From: Nostoc sp. S13
Lineage (GTDB): Bacteria > Cyanobacteriota > Cyanobacteriia > Cyanobacteriales > Nostocaceae
Direction: 5' to 3'
Assembly (NCBI RefSeq): GCF_029379315.1
Contig: NZ_JAQYWQ010000011.1
Coordinates: 22,832 to 86,831 of the forward strand
Length of the DNA stretch: 64,000 nt
The notes beneath the pieces are model-generated. The model worked only from the letters and a program-made list of their open reading frames with translations. It did no database searches and was not told the DNA's origin. Of the stretch, positions 1-7,261 are shown one piece after another. How positions within the stretch are numbered: the first letter of the stretch is position 1; each line of letters begins with the position of its first letter. The position numbers were made by a program, and so were the translations under genes.

Positions 1-301
1 GTACGGCACCAAAAGCTTGGAATGGTGTCGTACTTCCTGCTAACACAACGCCAGTTGTTACAACTTTGGAAAAGTTCGCAACGCACTGACTCCCCTACGT
101 GTATTTCAAAAATCAGTACACTCCGAAAAGGCTTCTTCCCCACTCCCCACTCACTACTCATTGTCTACGCAAATAATTTTAAAAATCAAAGCGGACTGCT
201 ATATAAACTAAGTAAGCAGATGGAAAATTAATTTAGTGTACCTGCCAACAAATTTTGCTACATACTTATGTAAGGGGTCTACTCTTTAGGAGACGAGAGC
301 G
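1..301. other. Intergenic start of window with edge hairpin
   Basis: No convincing gene is seen before the stress-protein start. Positions 1-11 and 23-33 form an inverted repeat (one mismatch, 11-nt spacer), perhaps the 3' end structure of a gene lying outside the window. No T-run follows it. The rest is AT-rich and contains a short run of the 'ccccactccccactc' type low-complexity sequence that is common in this genome. Confidence 0.4.
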
Positions 302-727
302 GTGCTAAAGAATATTTTGGTAGCTCTGGACGGTTCTGCAATTTCCGAACGAGTAATTCAGACTTTAGATAATTTGGTATTGTCAAAAGATGCCAAGGTT
401 ATTCTCTGTCATGTGTTTCCCACGCCAGAGTCAGAGATGGAACTACCCGCTGATCGTCCTCAGCCAGAGTCCCCAACATTTTCTTATTTTAATATTGAAA
501 AACAGTTGCAATCATATCAGGAAAAGTTATCAGTCACAAGTGAGTTAGAACTGGTAACTGGTGATCCTGCCGAAGAGATTATTCGCCTTGCCAATATTTA
601 TAAAACTGACTTGATTATAATTGGCAGTCGGGGGTTGATTGGGATGAAGCGAATTGTCCAGGGTTCTGTTAGCAGTCAAGTTGTAGAAGAGGCTAATTGT
701 TCGGTGTTAGTCGTCAAACCAAGGTAA
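302..727 (+). CDS. Universal stress protein, UspA family
   Basis: A 141-residue single-domain Usp. It starts at GTG 302 behind a GGAGACGAG ribosome-binding region at about 289-297. The N-terminus (NILVALDGS) is the usual first strand and loop of the alpha/beta fold. The C-terminal ATP-binding signature G-2x-G-9x-G-S is present at G108, G111 and G121-S122, which places it with the ATP-binding Usp proteins rather than the non-binding UspA type. The family acts as soluble cytoplasmic dimers in stress adaptation; the specific partner here is unknown. It stands alone: the next intact gene downstream is more than 1 kb away on the other strand. Confidence 0.9.
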   Translation: MLKNILVALDGSAISERVIQTLDNLVLSKDAKVILCHVFPTPESEMELPADRPQPESPTFSYFNIEKQLQSYQEKLSVTSELELVTGDPAEEIIRLANIYKTDLIIIGSRGLIGMKRIVQGSVSSQVVEEANCSVLVVKPR

Positions 728-746
728 AAATTTCCAAGGGGAAGCA

Positions 747-826
747 ATGACTATAGCCACCCCAAACTAACTTTTGAGGAATACCTGAAATATGATGATG
801 GCACTGATACCCACTATGAATTTGAC
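747..826 (+). pseudogene. Uma2-family endonuclease N-terminal fragment
   Basis: From ATG 747 the sequence encodes MTIATP. After a missing base around 765 it continues in another frame as LTFEEYLKYDDGTDTHYEF, which is the typical N-terminus of cyanobacterial Uma2 (DUF820) proteins. The fragment stops at about 826, where a terminator-bearing repeat begins. It is frameshifted and truncated, so it is not functional. Two further decayed Uma2 copies lie in this window. Confidence 0.7.
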
Positions 827-831
827 AAAAC

Positions 832-859
832 CCAAAAAAATCTGAGGGTTTTATCCCTC
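832..859 (-). terminator. Rho-independent terminator, minus strand, orphan copy
   Basis: On the minus strand GAGGG-ATAAAA-CCCTC is followed by a 7-T run. The same element, with a slightly different stem, ends the collagen-like peptide gene at 2825-2853. The flanking sequence to about 876 also matches. Here it is joined directly to sequence that elsewhere lies upstream of a peptide gene, so it may mark a lost cassette copy. Confidence 0.6.
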
Positions 860-875
860 CGTGGTTAAAAATTTG

Positions 876-1175
876 ACCTTTTACAAAGCTGTTTTCACTT
901 AAGATAAGCAGAGCAAACGCCTACCAAAATCCTCCTATTCCATATCTCAACAGAGAAAATATCGGGAATTTTGGTATGTTCACCTTACTTAGCGCGATGT
1001 GCGACTTATTCTTCAAACCCCGCTTCCATTGCTCTCCCCGTTGGCCTCAGCCTGCCGTTAGGCAAGCACAGAGAGGCTTTAAGTCTTGCTCCCCTTCCCG
1101 CACTTCGTACCGCTACGCGAACATAGGGAAGGGGCTGTTCTTGTTAGGTTTAAGAGAAAGTTGCACACCTCGTTA
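876..1175. repeat. Cassette-derived repeat and palindromic repeat debris
   Basis: Positions 877 to about 985 match the sequences at 3232-3350 and 3551-3670 (shared words include 'attccatatctcaacagaga'). They look like a third copy of the region upstream of the peptide genes. From about 1010 to 1130 the sequence is made of interspersed palindromic repeats of the type 'gctacgcgaac' that recur in this genome. No gene is supported. Confidence 0.6.
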
Positions 1176-1221
1176 CTTACTCTAAACGAATAGACAGACT
1201 TACTTATTCGTTTAGAGTAAG
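1176..1221. repeat. Perfect 17-bp inverted repeat hairpin
   Basis: Arms 1176-1192 and 1205-1221 are perfect reverse complements (cttactctaaacgaata and its complement) around a 12-nt loop. No T-run follows on either strand, so a simple terminator is unlikely. It may be the remnant of a palindromic mobile element. Confidence 0.75.
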
Positions 1222-1291
1222 TTCTGTAAAAAGAGTTTCGTTATCGTTCACAAATTACTAAATTGTGATCAATCTGGTTGATTTATCAAAT

Positions 1292-1431
1292 AGACTTATC
1301 CGGAAATGAGAACTTTATTTGGCTGAAACCTAGCTCTGGAGAGGGTTTTAGAGGTTCCTGTTTTATATAAGCTAAAAAGCCAGCTATGTAAGGGTTTCAG
1401 CTATTTTGAGGTTTATTTGTGGATAAGTCTA
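1292..1431. mobile_element. MITE, about 140 bp, Tc1/IS630-like ends
   Basis: The ends carry imperfect terminal inverted repeats of about 40 bp. The outer 11 bases (TAGACTTATCC and GGATAAGTCTA) are perfect, and the inner match resumes at GGCTGAAACC and GGTTTCAGC. The TA dinucleotide at each outer end would fit a TA target duplication as made by IS630/Tc1-mariner elements. There is no coding capacity, so it would need a transposase in trans. It interrupts the duplicated peptide-cassette sequence. Confidence 0.65.
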
Positions 1432-1496
1432 ATAGTAATGCTTACTTTCCTACTCAAGATTAGCAGTATCTTTAGCGAAAAGTACTACTTAAGTTC

Positions 1497-1526
1497 ATCA
1501 ACAGTTGCTAGTAGGCAACTGTTGAT
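1497..1526. repeat. Conserved cassette hairpin, copy A
   Basis: A perfect 12-bp stem (1497-1508 with 1515-1526) closes a 6-nt TAGTAG loop. Copies at 3431-3454 and 3751-3777 keep the GTTGC-TAGCGG-GCAAC core, but the outer stem bases differ and still pair. It lies downstream of peptide gene A on that gene's strand. Confidence 0.6.
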
Positions 1527-1791
1527 AGACTTTGTTAAGTTTATTGAACAAAAGTATGTGGGGAACAATAAACGTATGCTAAAATCACTGCTATCAAACA
1601 AATAGCTAATAGCTTGCCAAGATTAAGTAGATTAGAAATTAAGACAGGCGCAAAAGTAACTTAGCCTGCTCGAACAGGGTAGTTTATTTAAGAGCCTTTA
1701 ACCCAGTGAAGATGCGGTTAATCGTGTCTTTACGTTTATTCTTTCCCTTCTACTAAACCTCATAAGTTTGCCTATTGCTCTAATATGATCG

Positions 1792-2046
1792 TTAAGTGGC
1801 TGGCACACTAGCTGAAGTAGATCCACCAGATCCACCATTAATAGTCCCTCCACTAACAATAACAGTCCCAGAGCCGCTATTTATGATGCCAGCACCGCCA
1901 GCACCGCTAGTAAGTTTAAGTATTAACTGAATAAAAGACTTAATTAGAGAGATTTTAATATAATATCCTTTATTGGAGTTATTCTTCCCCCCAGAGAAAG
2001 TGACTTCTTCGTTGGCGGTTAGTGTAGTGAACAATGTGCTTTCCAT
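1792..2046 (-). CDS. Gly-Gly-leader, Gly-rich small peptide A
   Basis: An 84-residue protein. Residues 1-20 (MESTLFTTLTANEEVTFSGG) form a leader that ends in Gly-Gly at 19-20, the type cleaved by C39-peptidase ABC exporters. It is shared with the peptides at 2896-3201 and 4047-4322. The core has a short Lys-rich hydrophobic stretch (about 30-45), then a Gly/Ser-rich tail (about 46-80) with GAGGAG and GGTINGGSGGS. There is no cysteine, which argues against a lanthipeptide or a disulfide bacteriocin. The tail aligns by eye with that of peptide C, but a different middle segment is inserted. No transporter, peptidase or modifying enzyme is adjacent. Export by a distant transporter is inferred; the function is unknown. 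Confidence 0.65.
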   Translation of the reverse strand: MESTLFTTLTANEEVTFSGGKNNSNKGYYIKISLIKSFIQLILKLTSGAGGAGIINSGSGTVIVSGGTINGGSGGSTSASVPAT

Positions 2047-2745
2047 AATATTAGTTCTGGCTTGATTGTGGTTGTCAAAGTCACGTCACTCCCAAGTGAC
2101 TAAATATAAATGTGAAAGAGTATATTTAGTCACTTGTTTGTGCCGTTAGAAGTATTATAAGGCTCTTGCTAAATAGGTCAAGTAATTATTTTACGGACGA
2201 AGAAAAATATATTAAGCCTCTTCCTGCCCAGGAAAAATATTACATAGTTATTATTTATACAAAGTTAATTAAAAAGAACTTTTTATTTATCAAAAAATCG
2301 CAGGTGTCAATCTATATATTGATATAAGCTATAAAAGCTTAATTTTGTTTATCAAAAAATGTCTAAATGAAGCCTGTTACGTATTAATACTGAAAAAGTA
2401 ATGAAAATCCCGAGAATCAAAGATATAGTCAATCAAAACAAACAACATTTTTATACGAGTTGTACTTAAATAGATTTCTCAAACTCAAAACGGGGATTTT
2501 CCATTTGTGAATAAGTATTTTTGTGTAAAAAATGTTATATTCCAATTATTTTATACAACACTAGCTTAAGCATGTATAATTTATTTTAATATAAAAGGTT
2601 TAATTTTGCTTAATTGTTTATTAATTTGAAAAAAGCTTTATTAGGTTGATTATACAAATTTTTTGCAAATAAATGAAGAAAGAGTAAAAGTTTAGAGGAA
2701 AATTATAAAAATTTGGTATTTCTATTAAAATGCGCTATGGGAGTT
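2047..2745. repeat. Conserved region upstream of peptide gene A
   Basis: This very AT-rich gene-free tract matches 4323-4995, upstream of peptide gene C, almost end to end in short blocks. Shared words include 'tttttatacgagttgtactt' (about 2450 and 4711), 'cgtattaatactg' and 'caaattttttgcaaataaat'. Near the gene an imperfect inverted repeat around 'taaatata' is also conserved. The length of conservation suggests segmental duplication together with a shared promoter or leader. No open frame of note is present. Confidence 0.65.
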
Positions 2746-2824
2746 TATCTGACCAACCCTCCATTAACTCTTTTCTAGAGATATAGCGGATGTCAACAGT
2801 TGGGGTGGGTCATCGTCACAAAAC

Positions 2825-2853
2825 CCAAAAAAATAGCAGGGTTTTATCCCTGC
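2825..2853 (-). terminator. Rho-independent terminator of peptide gene B
   Basis: On the minus strand, 40 bases after the stop of the collagen-like peptide gene, GCAGGG-ATAAAA-CCCTGC is followed by TATTTTTTT. The stem is perfect. The upstream 'aaaaccc' could also pair with the 'gggtttt' inside the stem, giving an alternative structure. Confidence 0.8.
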
Positions 2854-2895
2854 ATGGTTAAAAATTTGACTAATAGTTTAGTTGTATTATCATTC

Positions 2896-3201
2896 TCATA
2901 GACTTTCTAGTTCAGAGAATAGACTTGCCAAAATCGATTTAAGTAGATTTAGACGTTTTCGCCCGGATGCTCCCTTTATTCTTATTGCAGGTGCTCCGTT
3001 TCCTCCAGGTGCTCCGTTTCCTCCAGGTGCTCCGTTTCCTCCAGTTCCTCCAGGTGCTCCGTTTTTTCCAGGTGCTCCGTTTTTTCCGGGTGCTCCGTTC
3101 TTTATAACTGTAGTAGTAATGTTAACCACACCACCAGACAAGTTTGCTTCTTCGGTTTCATTTAGTGAGATAAACATTAGGGATGTTTGAGTGCTTTCCA
3201 T
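2896..3201 (-). CDS. Gly-Gly-leader collagen-like peptide B
   Basis: A 101-residue protein. The leader ends NETEEANLSGG, with Gly-Gly at 23-24 as in the two sister peptides. Residues 36-71 are twelve uninterrupted Gly-X-Y triplets, mostly GAP, GKN and GGN, which is a collagen-like triple-helix sequence. The C-terminal 30 residues are basic and then amphipathic (RKRLNLLKSILASL). There is no cysteine. The triplets are encoded by a tandem DNA repeat (about 2990-3110) built from 'ggtgctccgttt' units. The gene is followed by its own terminator at 2825-2853. A double-glycine leader suggests export and cleavage by a C39-type ABC transporter; a collagen-like core suggests a structural or adhesive extracellular role. 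Both are inferences. Confidence 0.7.
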   Translation of the reverse strand: MESTQTSLMFISLNETEEANLSGGVVNITTTVIKNGAPGKNGAPGKNGAPGGTGGNGAPGGNGAPGGNGAPAIRIKGASGRKRLNLLKSILASLFSELESL

Positions 3202-3231
3202 ACTTAACCTCGGTTACAAATTATCAATTTT

Positions 3232-3790
3232 GAACTTTTGACAAAGCTATTTTCACTTAACATAACGAGAGCAAACGCTTACCAAAATGGTTATATTCCA
3301 TATCTCAACAGAGAAAATATTGGGAATTCCGATATGTTTAACTAATTTCTCAAGTAACAATGCTTGTTTCCCCACTGGACTACTCAAAGGTGAACAGTAT
3401 GTTTAGGAAAAAGCGCTACTCAAGATTATCGACGTGTTGCTAGCGGGCAACGTCAATGTTAAGTTTGTTGAACTAACTTAGAAGTATTATACGGCTCTTA
3501 CTCAAAAGGTCAAGCAAGTAAATGGTTAAGAAATGTGTATTAACACTCTTCAGTAAAATTTTGACAAAGGTGTTTTCACTTAAAATAACGAAAGCAAACG
3601 CCTACCAAAATGGTTATATTCCATATCTCAACAGAGAAAATATTGGGAATTCCGGTATGTTTAACTTATTTCTCAAGTAACAATGCTTGTTTGCCACTGG
3701 ACTACTCAAAAGTGAACAGTATGTTTAGTAAAAAGCGCTACTCAAACTTATTGACGTGTTGCTAGCGGGTAATGTCAATGTTAAGTTTGT
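3232..3790. repeat. Tandem duplicated cassette segment
   Basis: Positions 3232 to about 3475 and 3551 to about 3790 are near-identical direct copies. Each starts near 'tttgacaaagctattttcac', includes 'attccatatctcaacagaga' and 'gtaacaatgcttgttt', and ends after the GTTGC-GCAAC hairpin (3431-3454; 3751-3777). The first copy lies upstream of peptide gene B. A partial third copy lies at 877-985. The remaining bases to 4046 match 1540-1790, downstream of peptide gene A. No gene is seen. Confidence 0.7.
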
Positions 3791-4046
3791 TTAAGAAAAG
3801 TAGATCGGTAACAATAAACCTATGCTAGGATTACTGCGATAAAGAAACAGCTAATAGCTGGATCGGATTAAATCGATTCGCAATTGAGACACGTTTAAAA
3901 GCAAGTTAACCTGCGCCAACAGAGTAAATTACTTTTAAACGTGAGGCTTTATTTCTCTAAAAGCGCGGTTAATGGGATATTGAGGTTTATTGTTTCCCTG
4001 ATACTAAACCTCATATGTTTGCCTGTTGCCCTATATACCCTATATA

Positions 4047-4322
4047 TTAATAATCAAGAGCAACGGCTGGTGCACCATCTCCACCATATCCACCCCTTCC
4101 ACCAACTCCACCGGTAACAGTGCCTTTATCTTTAACAGTAACACTGCCCTTACCGGTATTATCGATGCCAGGGCCGCCCTTGCCGCCATCGCCGCCCTTG
4201 CCGCCACTACCACCAGTCAACGTAATTTTTTTAGACGTATTATACTTGTACGTATAAGAAATACCGCCAGAGAGATTGGCTTCTTCGTTGGCGCTTAATG
4301 CAGTAAACAATGTGTTTTCCAT
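4047..4322 (-). CDS. Gly-Gly-leader, Gly-rich small peptide C
   Basis: A 91-residue protein. Residues 1-20 (MENTLFTALSANEEANLSGG) are the clearest form of the shared leader, ending in Gly-Gly at 19-20. A Tyr/Lys/Thr-rich spacer (21-36) precedes a Gly-rich core with GGSGGKGGDGGKGGPG, a short beta-prone stretch (GSVTVKDKGTVTGG) and GGRGGYGGDGAP near the end. There is no cysteine. The core is homologous to that of peptide A by eye. The region on each side is duplicated from the peptide A locus, so the two genes are probably paralogues by segmental duplication. Export by a C39-type ABC transporter is inferred from the leader; the function is unknown. Confidence 0.65.
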   Translation of the reverse strand: MENTLFTALSANEEANLSGGISYTYKYNTSKKITLTGGSGGKGGDGGKGGPGIDNTGKGSVTVKDKGTVTGGVGGRGGYGGDGAPAVALDY

Positions 4323-4995
4323 GATTTTATTTCTCGCTTCATTGTTGGGATTAAAGTAAAGTCACTCCAAAGTAATAAATATAAACTTAAAGTGTATATT
4401 TAGTAACTTTTCTGTGTCTTTAAAAATATTATACGGCTCTTGCTAAAAATATCAAGCAACAAAGTGTTTAAGAAACATGTAATACAACTATGCACAAAAA
4501 ATACTACATAGTTATTATTTATACAAATTAAATTAAAAATAAGTTTTTATTTATCAAAAAATTGCAGACATCAATATATTTTGATATAAATATAGCACTC
4601 TAAAAGCTTAGTTTTGTCTAAAAATATATAAATAAAATCTATCACGTATTAATACTGGTAAAGTAACGCAGGTTCACAGAATTAAAGATATATAAAACAA
4701 ATTAAACAACATTTTTATACGAGTTGTACTTAAATAAAGTGATCTAATTTAAAATTTGCATTCTGTATTTTTGAATAAGTATTATTATCTAATAAGGTTT
4801 TTCTGTAATTATTTTATACAATATTTACTTGATAAGATATAAATTATTTTAATACAAAAGTGTTTGATTTTGGTTAATTATTGATTAATGGAAAAAAACT
4901 TTATTCATTATACAAATTTTTTGCAAATAAATGAAGAAAGGATAAAATTTTAAAGGAAAATTATAAAGATTTGATGTTTGTACTAAAACGCGCTA
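4323..4995. repeat. Conserved region upstream of peptide gene C
   Basis: Partner copy of 2047-2745. It keeps the 'tattatacggctcttgct' block, the 'tttttatacgagttgtactt' block and the 'caaattttttgcaaataaat' block in the same order and at similar spacing. It ends near 'aaaacgcgcta', as the first copy does. It is non-coding and a likely shared regulatory region. Confidence 0.65.
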
Positions 4996-5380
4996 ATTGT
5001 TATTTAGCTTTAGCTGGATATTAACATACTAACAACATACAGGCAAGGCACTTATTTAGTAATCAAAGCAAAAGCTTTCGTTTTCCCCCTCCAAGGCGAA
5101 AACGCCAAAATTAGGGGAGTTTTGCCAAAAATATCATTGAAACGGAAGAGAGCTTTTATTTTTTGGATATCTCCAAATCTTGGTCGTCACGCTAACGCTA
5201 GGTAGATTTTTTGCGAGATTATTTATACAACTAAAATGTTTTTTAGCCTTCATGCTCATTGATCCTTAACCAGACTTTCTTTGCCTAGTCGAAAGTGACG
5301 AATATCTTCTGCCAATCAGGTTGTAAAAAGGGAGATGCGATCGCACTCATCGACAATTCCCAATTGCAAAGTAAAAAAGC
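4996..5380. other. Gene-free stretch
   Basis: No open frame, RNA or repeat with a clear identity was found. The base composition is less AT-rich than in the peptide cassettes. It contains one HIP1-like GCGATCGC near 5338. Confidence 0.4.
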
Positions 5381-5518
5381 CAAATAAGTAGGTCGGTACA
5401 ATAAAACCGATGTATGTTTAGTTTTATAAAAACTCTGTAATCAGTTAATTCTAACCTGTTTGCTGATTTGATATTTCGTGACTTAGGTTGATTTTTTAAC
5501 GCCGACTTACTTATTCGG
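5381..5518. mobile_element. MITE of the AAGTAAGTCGGC family, copy 1
   Basis: Terminal inverted repeats: CCAAATAAGTAGGTCGG at the left and the complement of CCGAATAAGTAAGTCGG at the right, 138 bp overall. The right end and internal words ('acgccgacttact', 'tatttcgt') match the element at 42521-42650. It is non-coding. Confidence 0.6.
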
Positions 5519-5677
5519 CAATATCCGGCAGAATCAGTTAAAGCCGAGATTATTTATAAAGAAAAGACTGTTCTGACATTTATTTTGAGAAAAGCAAGGC
5601 TGTTAACGGATTTGTCGGCTGATTGAGAAGATACATAGAGACAAGGAAAATCGCCCTTGTCTCTACATTCAGTCGAT

Positions 5678-6064
5678 TCAACGCTCTTGAGTTCTCAGAA
5701 ACTGACGCAAGCTTAACAAACTCAGCGTTTGACCCAAATTCAAGGGCAAAATTGAAACTCCTTCCAAGCGGGATTGTACCCAACCTTCTCCCCAGTACCA
5801 TTCATGGAACCCGTCAATGGCTCCGCTGAGTACCAAGCGGAGACAGTTGGATTTTACAACGTCTACTTGATGATGAATCGAGACTGGCCCAGTCCAGGTA
5901 GTAAACTGGAATCCTGGAAGCAGTTCTTCTGGCATTCCTGGCGCAAAGCGTTGCCCTAAGAGCCATTTTTCTAGTTGCACCGGATGCAGCAGACTGTCAC
6001 GAATTGCTTCTGTTGATGCTTCGATTTCGATTCGCAGTTGGCTTTGTTGAAAATTACCCAGCAT
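5678..6064 (-). CDS. SRPBCC-like conserved cyanobacterial protein
   Basis: A 128-residue protein. It opens with a short strand (QLRIEIEAS), a helix ending in HPVQLEKWLLGQRF, then TTWTGPVSIHHQVDV and DGFHEWYWGEGWVQSRLEG. The order and the N-terminal IEIEAS-helix-W pattern resemble the START/SRPBCC ligand-binding fold, though this is by eye only. The start ATG 6064 has a weak AGG 13 bases upstream. It is divergent from hslO with a gap of about 140 bases. No ligand or pathway can be assigned. Confidence 0.7.
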   Translation of the reverse strand: MLGNFQQSQLRIEIEASTEAIRDSLLHPVQLEKWLLGQRFAPGMPEELLPGFQFTTWTGPVSIHHQVDVVKSNCLRLVLSGAIDGFHEWYWGEGWVQSRLEGVSILPLNLGQTLSLLSLRQFLRTQER

Positions 6065-6203
6065 TTTATACGATTACCTAAAGGTAAGACATCACTATTT
6101 CTAATATTGCAAATACAATCACTGATTATTACAGCGTCACTTTTCTATCGGCAGAGAACTTAGAATAGAAAAAGTCAACTTGTTAAGAAATGTAAGGTTA
6201 TTC

Positions 6204-7109
6204 ATGGCGGATCAGTTAATTCGTGCAACAGCAGCCGAAGGTGGAATTCGTGCCGTAGGTGTGATCACCACACGTTTAACAGAAGAAGCACGGGGACGCC
6301 ACAAGCTTTCCTATGTGGCAACGGCAGCACTAGGTCGGACTATGGCGGCAGGACTGTTAATGGCTTCTAGCATGAAGCGAACTGGGTCAAGGGTTAACGT
6401 TCGGGTGAAGGGCGATGGGCCTTTGGGCGGCATATTGGTAGATGCAGGCTTAGATGGCACAGTACGCGGATATGTCGGGAATCCATCTGTAGAATTGCCT
6501 CCCAATGCCAAAGGTAAGCTAGATGTTGGTGGTGCGGTGGGTGACGGCTACCTCTACGTTGTACGGGATATCGGTTATGGTTATCCCTACTCTAGTACTG
6601 TTGAACTAGTTTCTGGTGAAATTGGCGATGATGTGGCTCATTATCTGGTGAATTCTGAACAAACACCTTCAGCTTTAGTTTTAGGTGTGTTCGTGGGAGC
6701 AGGTGGAGTAACTGCGGCTGGAGGATTACTGGTACAAGTGTTACCGAAAGCTGCCAGAGACGAAGCTTTAGTAGAAAGGTTGGAATCACGGGTAGCTGGT
6801 CTAGCAGGATTTACGCCATTGTTGCAAGCTGGGAAGACTTTGACTGAAATCTTTAGCGACCTGTTGGGAGACATGGGGTTGGCAATCTTTCCTGAACGTC
6901 AAATGCTGCGCTTCCACTGTGGTTGTTCTTTTGATCGTGTTTTGAGGGCACTGAAGATTTTGGGAGAAGCCGAACTGCAAGATATGATTATTAAAGATGA
7001 TGGCGCTGAAGCAACTTGCGACTTTTGCGGCAGTGTTTACCAGGCAAATAGCGATCACTTAGCTCAACTCATTGCCGATTTGCAAGCTGAATCTCCTGTT
7101 TCAGGATAA
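6204..7109 (+). CDS. hslO: Hsp33 redox-regulated chaperone
   Basis: A 301-residue protein starting at ATG 6204 behind GTAAGG; an upstream in-frame TTG at 6180 is less likely. The N-terminal substrate-binding domain (MADQLIRATA... with LSYVATAALGRTMAAG) matches HslO. The C-terminal redox switch is intact: C239-x-C241 and C272-x-x-C275, the four zinc ligands. In this family oxidation releases zinc and unfolds the linker, turning the protein into an ATP-independent holdase in the cytoplasm. Length is normal for the family. It lies between an SRPBCC-like gene (divergent) and a large membrane protein gene. Confidence 0.95.
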   Translation: MADQLIRATAAEGGIRAVGVITTRLTEEARGRHKLSYVATAALGRTMAAGLLMASSMKRTGSRVNVRVKGDGPLGGILVDAGLDGTVRGYVGNPSVELPPNAKGKLDVGGAVGDGYLYVVRDIGYGYPYSSTVELVSGEIGDDVAHYLVNSEQTPSALVLGVFVGAGGVTAAGGLLVQVLPKAARDEALVERLESRVAGLAGFTPLLQAGKTLTEIFSDLLGDMGLAIFPERQMLRFHCGCSFDRVLRALKILGEAELQDMIIKDDGAEATCDFCGSVYQANSDHLAQLIADLQAESPVSG

Positions 7110-7261
7110 AGTATAAAACAGCACTAATTTTGAGATTGATAATGGTATTCTGTGGAGAGAGATAATCAAAAAGTAGCTTTTTAATCACGAGAAAGTTACT
7201 ATGTCAAGAATGGAATTATCGATCTAAAACAGAGCGCTATTCAATTATTTTGGTGTGAGAG

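Noticed and set aside
2882..3190. Plus-strand frame with Pro-rich repeats (GAPFPPGAPFPP) opposite the collagen-like gene
   Set aside because: It is the antisense of the Gly-X-Y array. The minus-strand frame has the shared Gly-Gly leader and its own terminator, the plus frame has no leader or ribosome-binding site.
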